The notes under the pieces: generated by a model | The model's input: only the letters and a program-made list of their open reading frames with translations | What the model was told of the DNA's origin: nothing | Database searches by the model: none | Translations under genes and position numbers: made by a program | Source of the DNA: an uncultured beta proteobacterium | GTDB taxonomy: Bacteria; Pseudomonadota; Gammaproteobacteria; Burkholderiales; Burkholderiaceae_E | Reading direction: 5' to 3' | NCBI GenBank assembly: GCA_903934295.1 | Contig: CAIZNI010000015.1 | Location: forward strand, 62,001 to 126,000 | DNA length: 64,000 bases | Shown here: positions 24,197 to 36,013 of the stretch, piece after piece | Layout: every line of letters begins with the position of its first letter | Numbering within the stretch: the stretch's first letter is position 1

Positions 24197-24940
24197 TCAG
24201 GCTGCGCCGGCTGCCGGCTTGCGGAACGCCACCAGATAATTCACCGACACGTCGCCCCGGGTCAGCCGGTAGCGCCGGGTGATCGGGTTGTAGGTCAGAC
24301 CGATCATCTCGACCAGGTCGAGCCCGACGTCGCGGGCAAACCCGCAAAGTTCTGCCGGACGCAGGAATTTGTCGTACTCGTGGGTGCCCTTGGGCAGCAG
24401 GTTGAGCACGTATTCGGCCCCCACGATCGCGAACAAGAAGGCCTTGGGGTTGCGGTTGATCGTCGACAGGAACACCCAGCCGCCCGGCCGGACCATCGTC
24501 GCACAGGCGCGGATCGTCGAGGCGGGATCGGGGACATGCTCGAGCATTTCCATGCAGGTCACCACGTCGAACCCAGCGGGGCTGCGCTCGGCCAGGGCCT
24601 CGGCTGAAATGCGCTCATAGCTGACGGCGACGCCGCTTTCCAGACCGTGCAGTTCGGCCACCCGCAGCGGCTTGTCCGCCAGATCGATGCCAGTGACGCG
24701 GGCGCCCCGCAGAGCCATCGATTCGGTCAGGATGCCGCCGCCACAGCCCACATCGACGATCTGCTTGCCGCCGATGGCGGCCAGTGCGTCGATCCAGTCC
24801 AGCCGCAAGGGGTTGATCTCGTGCAGCGGCCGGAATTCGGAGCCAGGATCCCACCAGCGCGAGGCCAGGGCCTGGAACTTGGCGAGTTCGCCGGCATCGG
24901 CATTGGCGGGCAGGGGACGGTCGTCGACAGAGGTGTTCAT
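24197..24940 (-). CDS. ubiG: ubiquinone biosynthesis O-methyltransferase UbiG
   Basis: This 247-residue class I SAM-dependent methyltransferase carries out both O-methylations of ubiquinone synthesis. Diagnostic features: [29 protein letters not shown] near the N-terminus, SAM motif [16 protein letters not shown] near residue 62, and [11 protein letters not shown] near residue 130. The length is typical. It lies between ompA and gph, separated from ompA by an intrinsic terminator. Confidence 0.95.
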   Translation of the reverse strand: MNTSVDDRPLPANADAGELAKFQALASRWWDPGSEFRPLHEINPLRLDWIDALAAIGGKQIVDVGCGGGILTESMALRGARVTGIDLADKPLRVAELHGLESGVAVSYERISAEALAERSPAGFDVVTCMEMLEHVPDPASTIRACATMVRPGGWVFLSTINRNPKAFLFAIVGAEYVLNLLPKGTHEYDKFLRPAELCGFARDVGLDLVEMIGLTYNPITRRYRLTRGDVSVNYLVAFRKPAAGAA

Positions 24941-24972
24941 GGGGTTCAGTGTAGTGCGCCGGTTGGCACGGC

Positions 24973-24998
24973 GAAAAAAAACCCCGCCGAAGCGGGGC
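24973..24998 (-). terminator. intrinsic terminator of the OmpA-family gene
   Basis: On the minus strand a CCCCGC / GCGGGG stem with a TTCG tetraloop is followed by a run of eight T's. It ends the ompA transcript before ubiG. Confidence 0.88.
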
Positions 24999-25021
24999 TT
25001 TGCGACGCGGGTGAAGCCCGA

Positions 25022-25741
25022 TTATTTCTTGGCCCGGGTGCCCACGACTTCGATTTCCACGCGACGGTTCTTGGCGCGGCCTTCGGTGGTCTTGTTGTCG
25101 GCGGTGGGCTGCTTCTCGCCCTTGCCTTCGGTGTAGACGCGGTTGGCTTCGATGCCTTTGCTCACCAGGTAAGCCTTGACCGACTCCGAGCGCTTGACCG
25201 AGAGTTTCTGGTTGTAGGCGTCGGAGCCGACGCTGTCGGTGTGACCGACGGCGATGATGACCTCCAGGGTGATGGCTTTCAGCTTGCCAGCCAGGTCGTC
25301 GAGCTTGGCCTTGCCTTCGGGCTTCAGGACAGCCTTGTCGAAGTCGAAGAACGCATCAGCCGCGAAAGTGACTTTCTCGCTGGTCGGCGCGGCAGGAGCC
25401 GGGGCAGGACGGGCGGCAGGAGCGGGAGCCGGAGCCGGGGCCGGGGTTGCAGCCGGCCTGGGTGCTGCTGCCGGGGGCGGCGCCATCGGCGACGGGGCAG
25501 GGGCCGGGGCAGCACGCGGCGCCGGCTTGGGCAGCAGGTCGTCATCGCAACCGGCGATGGCGTTGGCCGGCGTGAAATAGCCGGTACGCCAGCAAAGGCC
25601 GAAGCCGCTCTTGACCACTTTCGCGTCGGGGCTCAGAACGTATCCGCTGTTCTTCGGATCCGCGGTTTGGGCGCTGGTGACGGTGCTGACCGACAGCAGG
25701 GCGGAGGCGAGCAGGACAGCCAGGGTGACCGGTTTGTTCAT
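25022..25741 (-). CDS. ompA: OmpA family outer-membrane/peptidoglycan-binding protein
   Basis: This 239-residue protein starts at ATG 25741, with GAGAGGA eight bases upstream. A signal peptide is cleaved near TSAQ. A small N-terminal part with two cysteines (GLCWRTGYF and AGCDDD) precedes a Pro/Ala-rich linker of about 65 residues. The C-terminal OmpA peptidoglycan-binding domain contains ADAFFDFDKAVLKPEG, VGHTDSVGSDAYNQ and KGEKQPTADN with a final RRVEIEV. It has no N-terminal eight-strand barrel, the form usual in betaproteobacteria. It tethers the outer membrane to the wall. Neighbours ubiG-gph and gyrA are conserved. Confidence 0.92.
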   Translation of the reverse strand: MNKPVTLAVLLASALLSVSTVTSAQTADPKNSGYVLSPDAKVVKSGFGLCWRTGYFTPANAIAGCDDDLLPKPAPRAAPAPAPSPMAPPPAAAPRPAATPAPAPAPAPAARPAPAPAAPTSEKVTFAADAFFDFDKAVLKPEGKAKLDDLAGKLKAITLEVIIAVGHTDSVGSDAYNQKLSVKRSESVKAYLVSKGIEANRVYTEGKGEKQPTADNKTTEGRAKNRRVEIEVVGTRAKK

Positions 25742-25795
25742 CTTTTTTCCTCTCAAGGGGCGAATTCGGTGACGTTGACTCTGGGCGTCTGCTGT

Positions 25796-27142
25796 TCAGG
25801 CACCATCAAGGCGCACGCCAGCCGGCAGAGTTTCGACAACGCGATTGTGCCATAGGCGGGTGCGGGCAACCACGTCGTGAACGCAAGCTCTGGCGACTTG
25901 GCTCGCCAGTTGTCGCGAGCGGACAACGGTCTCGCCGGCGATCCAGACCGTCGAGACCTGGTCGCGGCCGGCCGCGTAAATCAGGTGGGCAACGGGATCA
26001 AATACCGGCAGCGTGTGCGCGTCGGTCAGGTCGATCGCCGTCAGGTCGGCCTGCTTGCCGGCTTCGATGCTGCCGATCCGGTCGGCCATTCCGAGCGCCC
26101 GGGCGCCAGCCAGGGTCATGGCGTGCAGCGTCTCGTGGGCTGACCAGGCGGTGGCATCGCCCGAGCTGCCCTTGGCCAGCAGCGAGGCTGTGCGGGCTTC
26201 CGCCAGCAGGTCCAGCCGGTTGTTGCTGGCCGCGCCATCGGTGCCGATGCCCACGTTCAGGCCCGCTGCGCGCATCCGGACGGTGGGCGCGATGCCGCTG
26301 GCCAGTTTCAGGTTGGAGTGCGGACAGTGGGCAACCGCCGCGCCATGGGCCGCCAGCAGGCCCAGGTCGGCGTCGTCGAGGTGAACCGCGTGGGTCGCCA
26401 GGAAGTCGGGCCCCAGCAGTCCCAGTTCCGCGAGCCGGTGGATCGGGCGCCTGCCGTGCTGGGCAAGGCTGTCGGTGATTTCGGCGCGGGTCTCATGCAC
26501 ATGGCACTGGACCGGCAGGCCCAGTTCCGCCGCCAGGCTGGCGATGCGCCGGAAACTGTCGTCGGACACGGTGTAGGGGGCGTGGGGGGCGAGCGTGAAG
26601 GAGATCCGTGTCTCGCCACGCAGGCTGTCGCGCAGTTCCAGTCCCTTGCGGATGTAGTCGGCCGGACCGGTGCCGTAGGCGGAGGCGAACTCGAGCACGA
26701 TGATGCCCAACGCGGCGCGCATGCCCATGGTCAGGGCCGCTCGCGCCACCTCGTCGGGAAAGAAGTACATGTCGTTGAAGCAGGTCGTGCCGCCCAGAAG
26801 CATTTCGGCGCAGGCCAGCACCGAGCCGTCGGCCACGAAGTCGGGCCCCACGAGGCGCGATTCCAGCGGCCATATCCGCTCGTGCAGCCAGGTCTGCAGC
26901 GGCAGGTCATCACCCACTCCGCGCAGCAGGGTCATCGGCACGTGAGTGTGAAGATTGACGAACCCGGGTGTGAGCAGGTGGCCGGGCAGTTCGGTCCGGC
27001 GGGCATCGGGCCAGGCCTGGCGCGCCTGGGCGGCCGGCATCAGCGCGTGGATGCGATCCCCGTCGATCACCACCGCGTGGTCGTGCAGCACGGTGGCGAC
27101 CGGCGCGACCGGTGCGATCCATTGGGGGACGATGAGTTCCAT
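25796..27142 (-). CDS. TRZ/ATZ family amidohydrolase (MTA/SAH deaminase-like)
   Basis: This 448-residue zinc amidohydrolase matches the 5'-methylthioadenosine/S-adenosylhomocysteine deaminase group: [13 protein letters not shown] near residue 63 (metal-binding HxH), HVHETRAE near residue 234, [13 protein letters not shown] near residue 263, and [13 protein letters not shown] near residue 316 with the catalytic Asp. Deamination of MTA or SAH to the inosyl product is the likely reaction, but the family also includes guanine and atrazine-type hydrolases. It sits between ompA and gyrA, in keeping with the usual order in Burkholderiales. Confidence 0.87.
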   Translation of the reverse strand: MELIVPQWIAPVAPVATVLHDHAVVIDGDRIHALMPAAQARQAWPDARRTELPGHLLTPGFVNLHTHVPMTLLRGVGDDLPLQTWLHERIWPLESRLVGPDFVADGSVLACAEMLLGGTTCFNDMYFFPDEVARAALTMGMRAALGIIVLEFASAYGTGPADYIRKGLELRDSLRGETRISFTLAPHAPYTVSDDSFRRIASLAAELGLPVQCHVHETRAEITDSLAQHGRRPIHRLAELGLLGPDFLATHAVHLDDADLGLLAAHGAAVAHCPHSNLKLASGIAPTVRMRAAGLNVGIGTDGAASNNRLDLLAEARTASLLAKGSSGDATAWSAHETLHAMTLAGARALGMADRIGSIEAGKQADLTAIDLTDAHTLPVFDPVAHLIYAAGRDQVSTVWIAGETVVRSRQLASQVARACVHDVVARTRLWHNRVVETLPAGVRLDGA

Positions 27143-27352
27143 GGCCGCGAGTAAAGCACAAGCGCCGACGGGCTGCCCGACGCGCCGGGCCGGTCGAGGC
27201 CTGGAATAGGTTAATATTCAAGGCTTTACTTGCGATTGGCAGGCGTTTGCGACGCGTCGTGACGCGCCGCCTGCACCCGGCCTTTCCCGCGCGGGCCCGG
27301 TCATCCGGGCGCGATTCGACCGATTCCTTCAGAGCCACTCGCCCCGCCAAGC

Positions 27353-29965
<2,613 letters not shown>

Positions 29966-30044
29966 CCGGCAGGCGAGCCGGTCACCGGGAGGTGGCCGGT
30001 CGAAGCCGGCCTTTGATGCAGGCCTTTATGCAGCGTGCCTGCCT

Positions 30045-30743
30045 TTATGCAGCGCGGCTGGCGCGCCAGCGGCGCAGGCCGAGCAGCCCGAGACCGGCGC
30101 CGAGCAGCAGGGCGCTGGCGGGCACCGGCACCGGCGTGCGGTCCGCGATCAGCTGGTCCTGATTGCTACCGCTGGCCAGCACCTGGAAGTTCCACGAGCC
30201 GGCTTTCGCCGTCGCCAGATTGGTGAGCCAGAGCGACGCCGTCGCACCGGCTGTGCCGGGGTTGAACTGGCCCGAGGTCATCGCGAAGTTTCCGTTGGTC
30301 AGGTAGCTGCCCGCATCCAGCCCGTTGGCGCCGTCGTAGGCGATTTCCCAGACCGCGATCTGGAAGGCCTGGCTGTTCTGGTTGCTGCTGCGTGATTCGG
30401 TCAGGTGGTTCTCGTACAGCTTCGACAGCAGACCCATCTGGAAGCTGTCGAACCGGGTGGCCGCGGGGCCGAGCGTGTAGTCGGTGTAGGTGCTGCCGAA
30501 TCCGATGAACTGGGTGAGTTCGATGCAAAACGAGGTGTTGGCGCCGCCATCGATCTGGATGTTGAACTCGCCGGCCGGGACATCGCGCGCGCTCGCATAG
30601 GGCGCGTTCACATTCACATTGCGGCTGCCGGTGGTGTTGACGTTCCAGCCGATGAACTTGACGCTGGCGGCCTGGGCGGCCAGCGGCAGCAGGGCTGCGC
30701 CCGCCAGTACGACGGCGCGGGCGATGCTTCTTGCGGTGCTCAT
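30045..30743 (-). CDS. exported VPxPA-CTERM (exosortase-sorted) protein
   Basis: This 232-residue protein has a signal peptide at the N-terminus (MSTARSIARAVVLAGAALLP, cleavage near AQA). The C-terminal sorting signal is PVPVPASALLLGAGLGLLGL followed by RRWRASRAA, that is, a PxPA motif, a hydrophobic segment and a basic tail. These signals are cleaved by exosortase/PEP-CTERM systems tied to exopolysaccharide secretion. The mature part is Gly/Asn/Ser-rich beta-strand-like, like many such surface proteins. Start 30743 is preferred over 30818 because it begins the signal peptide and has GGAACCGAGA upstream. No exosortase gene is in this window. It occupies the place where serC usually lies. Confidence 0.8.
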   Translation of the reverse strand: MSTARSIARAVVLAGAALLPLAAQAASVKFIGWNVNTTGSRNVNVNAPYASARDVPAGEFNIQIDGGANTSFCIELTQFIGFGSTYTDYTLGPAATRFDSFQMGLLSKLYENHLTESRSSNQNSQAFQIAVWEIAYDGANGLDAGSYLTNGNFAMTSGQFNPGTAGATASLWLTNLATAKAGSWNFQVLASGSNQDQLIADRTPVPVPASALLLGAGLGLLGLRRWRASRAA

Positions 30744-30810
30744 GTCTCGGTTCCGATGGAGTTTTCCCTGGGGGCGAGTTTCCGGGGGGCGGCTTGGACA
30801 AAGCGTGATA

Positions 30811-30863
30811 AACCGCACACTTTCTGCCGAAGCGGTCGACCCGTTTTGCTAAACTGTGCGGTT
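30811..30863 (+). promoter_or_regulatory. pheA promoter region with inverted repeat up to the start codon
   Basis: An extended -10 (TGCTAAACT, -10 hexamer TAAACT at 30850-30855) would start transcription within a few bases of the pheA ATG at 30864. The same stretch carries a 9-bp inverted repeat, AACCGCACA at 30811-30819 and TGTGCGGTT at 30855-30863. Its distal arm touches the start codon. No Shine-Dalgarno is present. A leaderless transcript with an overlapping operator or hairpin is the inference. Confidence 0.4.
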
Positions 30864-31988
30864 ATGCCAGTCGAAAATTCTTACACCCCGGCGTCGCCGG
30901 AGAGCGCCGCGTCAATCGAGCAGCGCCTGGGCGAACTGCGTCGCGACATCGATGCGGTCGACCGCGAGATCGTTGATCGCCTGAACCGTCGCGCGCGCCT
31001 CGCGCAGGCGGTGGGCGAGGTCAAGAAGCTGACCAACGCGCCGGTCTATCGCCCCGAACGGGAAGCCCAGATCCTGGCCAAGTTCGAGGCGCTCAACGCC
31101 GGGCCGCTGCCGCTGGCGGGCATCCAGGCGGTCTATCGCGAGATCATCTCCGCCTGTCGCGAACTCGAGCGGCGCATGCGGGTGGCCTACCTGGGTCCGG
31201 CCGGCACCTTTTCCGAGCAGGCGCTGCTGGCCCATTTCGGCAGCTCGGTCGATCCCATTGCCTGCGCCTCGATCGACGAAGTCTTTCGTGCGACCGAAGC
31301 GGGAACCGCCGATTATGGTGTCGTGCCGGTCGAGAACTCCTCCGAAGGCGCGGTCAACCGCTCGCTCGATCAGTTGCTGCAGACCACGCTGCCGATCTGC
31401 GGCGAGGTCTCGATCGCGGTCCGCCACAACCTGCTGAGCGCCAGCGGCGACCTGGCGGGTGTGACCCGGGTCTGTGCGCATCCGCAGGCGCTCGCGCAGT
31501 GCCAGGACTGGCTCGATCGTCACCAGCCGGGCCTGGAACGGGTCCCGGTGTCCAGCAATGCCGAGGGGGCGCGTCTCGCGTCGCTCGACCCGACCACCGC
31601 GGCCATCGCCGCCGAGGTCGCCGCAGCCCGCTATGGCCTTCAGATCGTGGCCCGTGGCATCCAGGACGATCCGCACAACCGGACCCGCTTCCTGGTGCTG
31701 GGCCATTATGTGTGTGCCCCGTCGGGCCTCGATCAGACTTCCCTCATTCTCTCGGTGCCCGATCGGGCCGGCGCGGTCCACGCGCTGATCGAACCGCTCT
31801 CGCGCCATGGCGTGTCGATGAAGCGTTTCGAGTCCCGACCGGCCCGCCAGGGCAGCTGGGAGTACTACTTCTACATCGACCTGATCGGCCATCAGGACGA
31901 TCCCGCGGTGGCTGCCGCGCTGGCCGAAATCAAGGGCAACGCCGCCTTCTACAAGGTGGTGGGCTCCTACCCCAGGGCATCGACATGA
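30864..31988 (+). CDS. pheA: bifunctional chorismate mutase / prephenate dehydratase
   Basis: This 374-residue P-protein converts chorismate to prephenate and then to phenylpyruvate. The N-terminal AroQ chorismate mutase helices (LGELRRDIDAVDREIVDRL) occupy residues about 18-105. The prephenate dehydratase domain starts at VAYLGPAGTFSEQALL and includes VVPVENSSEGAVNR. The C-terminal ACT domain has SLILSVPDRAGAVHAL and the Phe-binding ESRP motif. It overlaps hisC by the ATGA arrangement. Start 30864 has no ribosome-binding site and may be leaderless. Confidence 0.95.
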   Translation: MPVENSYTPASPESAASIEQRLGELRRDIDAVDREIVDRLNRRARLAQAVGEVKKLTNAPVYRPEREAQILAKFEALNAGPLPLAGIQAVYREIISACRELERRMRVAYLGPAGTFSEQALLAHFGSSVDPIACASIDEVFRATEAGTADYGVVPVENSSEGAVNRSLDQLLQTTLPICGEVSIAVRHNLLSASGDLAGVTRVCAHPQALAQCQDWLDRHQPGLERVPVSSNAEGARLASLDPTTAAIAAEVAAARYGLQIVARGIQDDPHNRTRFLVLGHYVCAPSGLDQTSLILSVPDRAGAVHALIEPLSRHGVSMKRFESRPARQGSWEYYFYIDLIGHQDDPAVAAALAEIKGNAAFYKVVGSYPRAST

Positions 31989-33076
31989 CTTTCCAGGCTC
32001 CCGAATACGTCCGCCGCATCGCGCCTTACCAGGCGGGCAAGCCGATCTCGGAGCTGGCCCGTGAGTACGGGCTGGCCGAGTCGAGCATCGTCAAGCTGGC
32101 CTCCAACGAGAACCCCCTGGGCATGCCGGAGTCGGCGCGCCTGGCGATGCTGGCTGCGGTCGGCGATCTCGGCCGCTACCCGGACGCCAATGGCTTCGCG
32201 CTCAAAGCCGCCCTGTCGGATCGCTTCGGTGTTCCGGCCGACTGGATCACGCTGGGCAACGGCTCCAACGATGTCCTGGAACTCGCCGCGCATGCGCTGG
32301 TGCAGCCGGGCGAGTCGGTGGTCTATTCCCAGTATTCGTTCGCGGTGTACGCGCTGGCCACCCAGGAAGTGGGCGCGCGGGCGATCGTCGTCCCGGCACG
32401 CGACCATGGCCACGACCTGGACGCGATGGCCGCCGCCATCGCGCCGGACACCCGCCTGGTGTTCCTGGCCAACCCCAACAACCCGACCGGTACCTTTGCG
32501 CCGGCGGAGGCGCTTGAGCGGTTCATGGCCGCGGTGCCGCCTTCGGTCGTGGTGGTGCTCGACGAGGCCTACAACGAGTACCTGCGCCCCGAGGACCGCT
32601 ACGACGCCACCGTCTGGCTGCGCCAGTATCCGAATCTGCTGATCTCGCGCACCTTCTCGAAGGCCTACGGGCTGGCCGGGCTGCGGGTCGGCTATGGCTT
32701 TGCGCAGCCCGAACTCACCGACCTGCTCAACCGGGTGCGTCAGCCGTTCAATGTGAACTCGATGGCCCAGGCGGCGGCGATCGCGGCGCTTGGCGATCAG
32801 GACTTTCTCGCGCGCAGCTACGAGGTCAACCGGCAGGGTATCGAGCGCCTTCAGGGCGCCTTCGCGGAAATGGGCCTGCGCTTCGTGCCGTCGTTCGGTA
32901 ATTTCGTCCTGGTGCAGGTCGGTAATGCGCCCGCGGTCTACGAGAAGCTGCTGCGGGCCGGGGTGATCGTGCGTCCGGTGGGTAACTACGGGTTACCCGA
33001 GTGGCTGCGCATCTCGGTCGGCCTGCCGGCCGAAAACGAAGCCTTCCTGAAGGCACTGCGCGGCGCGCTGGCTTGA
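31985..33076 (+). CDS. hisC: histidinol-phosphate aminotransferase (aromatic-cluster paralogue)
   Basis: This 363-residue fold-type I PLP aminotransferase has SNENPLGMPESA near residue 41, FLANPNNPTGTF near residue 160, and the PLP-binding Lys in SRTFSKAYGLAGLRVGY near residue 223. In betaproteobacteria this copy sits between pheA and tyrA and probably serves aromatic amino-acid transamination as well as histidine synthesis (hisC2). The start ATG overlaps the pheA stop and its own stop overlaps the tyrA TTG, so all three are coupled. Confidence 0.93.
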   Translation: MTFQAPEYVRRIAPYQAGKPISELAREYGLAESSIVKLASNENPLGMPESARLAMLAAVGDLGRYPDANGFALKAALSDRFGVPADWITLGNGSNDVLELAAHALVQPGESVVYSQYSFAVYALATQEVGARAIVVPARDHGHDLDAMAAAIAPDTRLVFLANPNNPTGTFAPAEALERFMAAVPPSVVVVLDEAYNEYLRPEDRYDATVWLRQYPNLLISRTFSKAYGLAGLRVGYGFAQPELTDLLNRVRQPFNVNSMAQAAAIAALGDQDFLARSYEVNRQGIERLQGAFAEMGLRFVPSFGNFVLVQVGNAPAVYEKLLRAGVIVRPVGNYGLPEWLRISVGLPAENEAFLKALRGALA

Positions 33077-33960
33077 GCGCAACCCTGAGCCCGGCGAGTG
33101 TCGAGCCGGCTTTCCGGCGGGTGGCCCTGCTGGGTGTTGGTCTGATCGGCGGTTCGGTGGCCGCGGCCTGCCGGCTGGCGGGCTGCGCGGCCCATGTCGT
33201 GGGCTATACACCCGGACCGGATGCAGCCGAAGCGCTGGCGCTCGGACTGCTCGACAGCGTCGCGTCGTCGGTCGCGCAGGCGGTCGCCGGCGCCGATCTG
33301 GTGGTGCTGGCGGTGCCGGTGTCGGCGCAGCAGGCACTGTTCAACGAGCTCACGCCTCACCTGGGCGCCGATGCGCTGGTCACCGATTGCGCCAGCACCA
33401 AGTGCAGTGCCGTGCTGGCGGCCAGCGCGGCGCTCGGCCCCGCGCTGGCTCGGTATGTGCCGGCGCACCCCATCGCCGGATCCGAGCGCCATGGCCCGGC
33501 AGCGGCGCGCGCCGACCTGTTCAAGGGGGCGTTGGTGGTGGTGTGTCCGCAGCCACCGAACACGCTGTCGGCGGTGCAGCGCATCAGTGATTTCTGGCGT
33601 GCGCTGGGGGGGCGGGTGGTCGAGCTCGACGCGGCCCGCCACGACCGGGTGTTCGCCGAGGTCTCCCATTGGCCGCACGCGGTGGCGTTCGCGATGTGCG
33701 CCGCGATCGCCAACGGCGACTGCGCCGAGGATGCGCTGCGGTTCGCCGGTGCCGGCTTGCGCGACACCTCGCGCATCGGCGCGTCGTCGCCACTCTTGTG
33801 GGCCGACATCCTGCTCGACAACCGCGAGCCGGTGCTGGCCTGCGCTGAAGCCTTCGAGGCCGAGATGGCCGCGCTGCTGGCGGCCCTGCGGGCGGGCGAC
33901 CGGCAGGCGCTGGCGGCGTGCTTCGAGCCGGGCAGCCGCTGGCGGCGCGCCCTCACCTGA
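33073..33960 (+). CDS. tyrA: prephenate dehydrogenase
   Basis: This 295-residue NAD-dependent enzyme oxidatively decarboxylates prephenate to 4-hydroxyphenylpyruvate in tyrosine synthesis. The Rossmann motif is VALLGVGLIGGSVAAACR. The conserved H in AHPIAGSERHGPAAA and the FAEVSHWPHAVAFA region follow. The start is TTG 33073, which overlaps the hisC stop as TTGA; an ATG at 33001 lies deep inside hisC and is unlikely. There is no fused chorismate mutase and no ACT domain. Confidence 0.92.
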   Translation: MSATLSPASVEPAFRRVALLGVGLIGGSVAAACRLAGCAAHVVGYTPGPDAAEALALGLLDSVASSVAQAVAGADLVVLAVPVSAQQALFNELTPHLGADALVTDCASTKCSAVLAASAALGPALARYVPAHPIAGSERHGPAAARADLFKGALVVVCPQPPNTLSAVQRISDFWRALGGRVVELDAARHDRVFAEVSHWPHAVAFAMCAAIANGDCAEDALRFAGAGLRDTSRIGASSPLLWADILLDNREPVLACAEAFEAEMAALLAALRAGDRQALAACFEPGSRWRRALT

Positions 33961-33996
33961 ACGGACGCGACGGGCGGCGCGAGCCGCGGGCCTGCC

Positions 33997-34575
33997 TCAG
34001 CGGTTGCGCGAGCTTCGCGGCCAGACATGGCCGCGATGGTAGGCGCGCAGTTCGGCCAGTTCGGCCACCACCGGCAAGGGAAATCCCTGGCGCTTGCCGC
34101 GGGTGTCGACCAGCAGCGAGTCGACGTAGCGGTCGAAGGCCTGCGCGTCGTCCCAGATCGCCGCGATGTGATTCACGATCCGCGCAAATCCGTTGCGCAG
34201 GGCCACCAGACGCATGGGCGGGGGCAGGACCTGCAGCAGCGCGATCGCCTCCTCGTTGAGCGTGGGGCGTCCGGCGGTGCTTCTGGGTTCGTCGGACCGG
34301 CGTCGACCGTAGCGGACCGCGGGGCGCGCAGCGGGCTCGGCGGGTCGGTCGGCGGGCGGTGGGACGGACGGTGAGGCAGACGGTGCGACGAGCGGCCTGG
34401 CGCGGCGCGGCAACGCCGTCTCGTCGGGGCGTCGAGGCACCGGGGCTTCCGGGCCTTGCGCCGTGCCTTCAGCGGGCTTCGCGCCGGCGTCGCGGACTGT
34501 GCGGGCGGCTCGCTGGGAGATGCGCGTGAGCATCGCCGCGACGTCCACCTGATCGAAAGGTTCTGGTTTGGCCAT
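33997..34575 (-). CDS. hypothetical protein, betaproteobacterial type
   Basis: This 192-residue protein has an acidic N-terminal helix (AKPEPFDQVDVAAMLTRIS), a Pro/Arg-rich low-complexity middle and a compact C-terminal part (RLVALRNGFARIVNHIAAIW, then FDRYVDSLLVDTRGKRQGFP). The C-terminal part looks like a real folded domain. I do not recognise the family. It lies on the opposite strand between tyrA and aroA, which are usually contiguous in this cluster. Its start is 101 bases from the aroA start, so the two share a divergent promoter region. Confidence 0.65.
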   Translation of the reverse strand: MAKPEPFDQVDVAAMLTRISQRAARTVRDAGAKPAEGTAQGPEAPVPRRPDETALPRRARPLVAPSASPSVPPPADRPAEPAARPAVRYGRRRSDEPRSTAGRPTLNEEAIALLQVLPPPMRLVALRNGFARIVNHIAAIWDDAQAFDRYVDSLLVDTRGKRQGFPLPVVAELAELRAYHRGHVWPRSSRNR

Positions 34576-34675
34576 GAACCGGGCCTCCCCACCCGGTAAA
34601 ATCCGCGCAATTGGAAGAAGGCGGGTTCACGGCGCACTCTGCGCCGGCTGCGCGCTTCGACACAGGAATTATTTC

Positions 34676-36004
34676 ATGACAACAGGTTTCGAAGTCGCCG
34701 GTGGCGGCAGTCTGTCGGGCCGGGTGCGCGTCCCGGGCGACAAATCGATTTCACACCGCTCGATGATGCTCGGTGCGCTGGCCGATGGCGTGACCCGGGT
34801 CAGTGGATTTCTCGAGGGCGCGGACGCCATCTCGACGATGAATGTCTTTCGCGCGCTGGGGGTGCGGATCGACGGACCGGACAACGGGATCGTCACCGTG
34901 CACGGGGTCGGGATCGACGGTCTGCGCCCGCCCGCGGCGCCGCTGGACTGTGGCAATGCGGGCACCGCCATGCGTCTGCTGATGGGACTGCTGGCCGGCC
35001 AGCGCTTCGAGTCGGTGCTGATCGGCGACGAAAGCCTGTCGCGTCGCCCGATGCGCCGGGTTTCGGAGCCGCTGGCGCTGATGGGGGCGCGCATCGAGAC
35101 ATCGGCGACCGGCACCCCGCCGGTGCGCATCCTGCCGGCGGACCGCCTCAAAGGCATCGACTACTCGATGACGGTGGCCAGCGCCCAGGTCAAGTCGGCG
35201 ATCCTGCTGGCGGGGCTGTACAGCGAGGGCGAAACCGCGGTGACCGAGCCGGCGCCGACCCGCGATCACACCGAGCGCATGCTGACCGGCTTCGGGGTGA
35301 CCGTCGAGCGCCACGGCGCCCGGGCCAGCGTGCGCGGCGGCCAGCGGCTGCGGGCCACCACCCTGGATGTGCCCGCCGATATTTCGTCGGCGGCCTTCTT
35401 CCTGGTCGGCGCGGCGATCGCGCCCGGTTCGGACCTGCTGCTCGAGCACGTCGGCATGAATCCGACCCGCACCGGCGTCATCGACATCCTGCGCCTGATG
35501 GGCGCGCACATCGAGGTGCTCTCGCCGCGCGAGGTCGGCGGCGAACCGGTGGCCGATCTGCGGGTGCGGGCCGGTCCGCTGAAAGGCATCGAGGTGCCGG
35601 TCGAGCTGGTCCCGCTGGCCATCGACGAGTTTCCGGTGCTGTTCGTGGCGGCGGCCTGCGCCCAGGGGCGCACCGTGGTGACCGGCGCGCATGAGCTGCG
35701 GGTCAAGGAATCCGATCGGATCGCGGTGATGGCCGATGGCCTGGCGGCCCTGGGCATTCCCGCCACCGCGACCCCCGACGGCATGATCATCGAGGGGCTA
35801 GGCAGCGAGGCGATGCCGTTCGCCGGCGGCACGGTCGAGTCCCACGGTGATCACCGCATCGCCATGGCCTTCGCGATGGCAGCGCTGCGCGCGCGCGGAC
35901 CGATCCGCATCCGTGACACCGCCAACGTGGCGACGTCGTTTCCGGGCTTCACCGCGCTGGCGGCGGGCGCCGGGGTCCGGATCGCCGATGTCGACGACCT
36001 CTGA
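34676..36004 (+). CDS. aroA: 3-phosphoshikimate 1-carboxyvinyltransferase (EPSP synthase)
   Basis: This 442-residue enzyme joins shikimate-3-phosphate and phosphoenolpyruvate, the sixth shikimate-pathway step. Seen: PGDKSISHRSMMLGALADG at the N-terminus, LDCGNAGTAMRLLMGLL near residue 98, SRRPMRRV, and RVKESDRIAVMADGL near residue 344. The start ATG 34676 has ACAGGAA upstream. The stop is nine bases from cmk. Confidence 0.97.
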   Translation: MTTGFEVAGGGSLSGRVRVPGDKSISHRSMMLGALADGVTRVSGFLEGADAISTMNVFRALGVRIDGPDNGIVTVHGVGIDGLRPPAAPLDCGNAGTAMRLLMGLLAGQRFESVLIGDESLSRRPMRRVSEPLALMGARIETSATGTPPVRILPADRLKGIDYSMTVASAQVKSAILLAGLYSEGETAVTEPAPTRDHTERMLTGFGVTVERHGARASVRGGQRLRATTLDVPADISSAAFFLVGAAIAPGSDLLLEHVGMNPTRTGVIDILRLMGAHIEVLSPREVGGEPVADLRVRAGPLKGIEVPVELVPLAIDEFPVLFVAAACAQGRTVVTGAHELRVKESDRIAVMADGLAALGIPATATPDGMIIEGLGSEAMPFAGGTVESHGDHRIAMAFAMAALRARGPIRIRDTANVATSFPGFTALAAGAGVRIADVDDL

Positions 36005-36013
36005 AGGCGGCCG

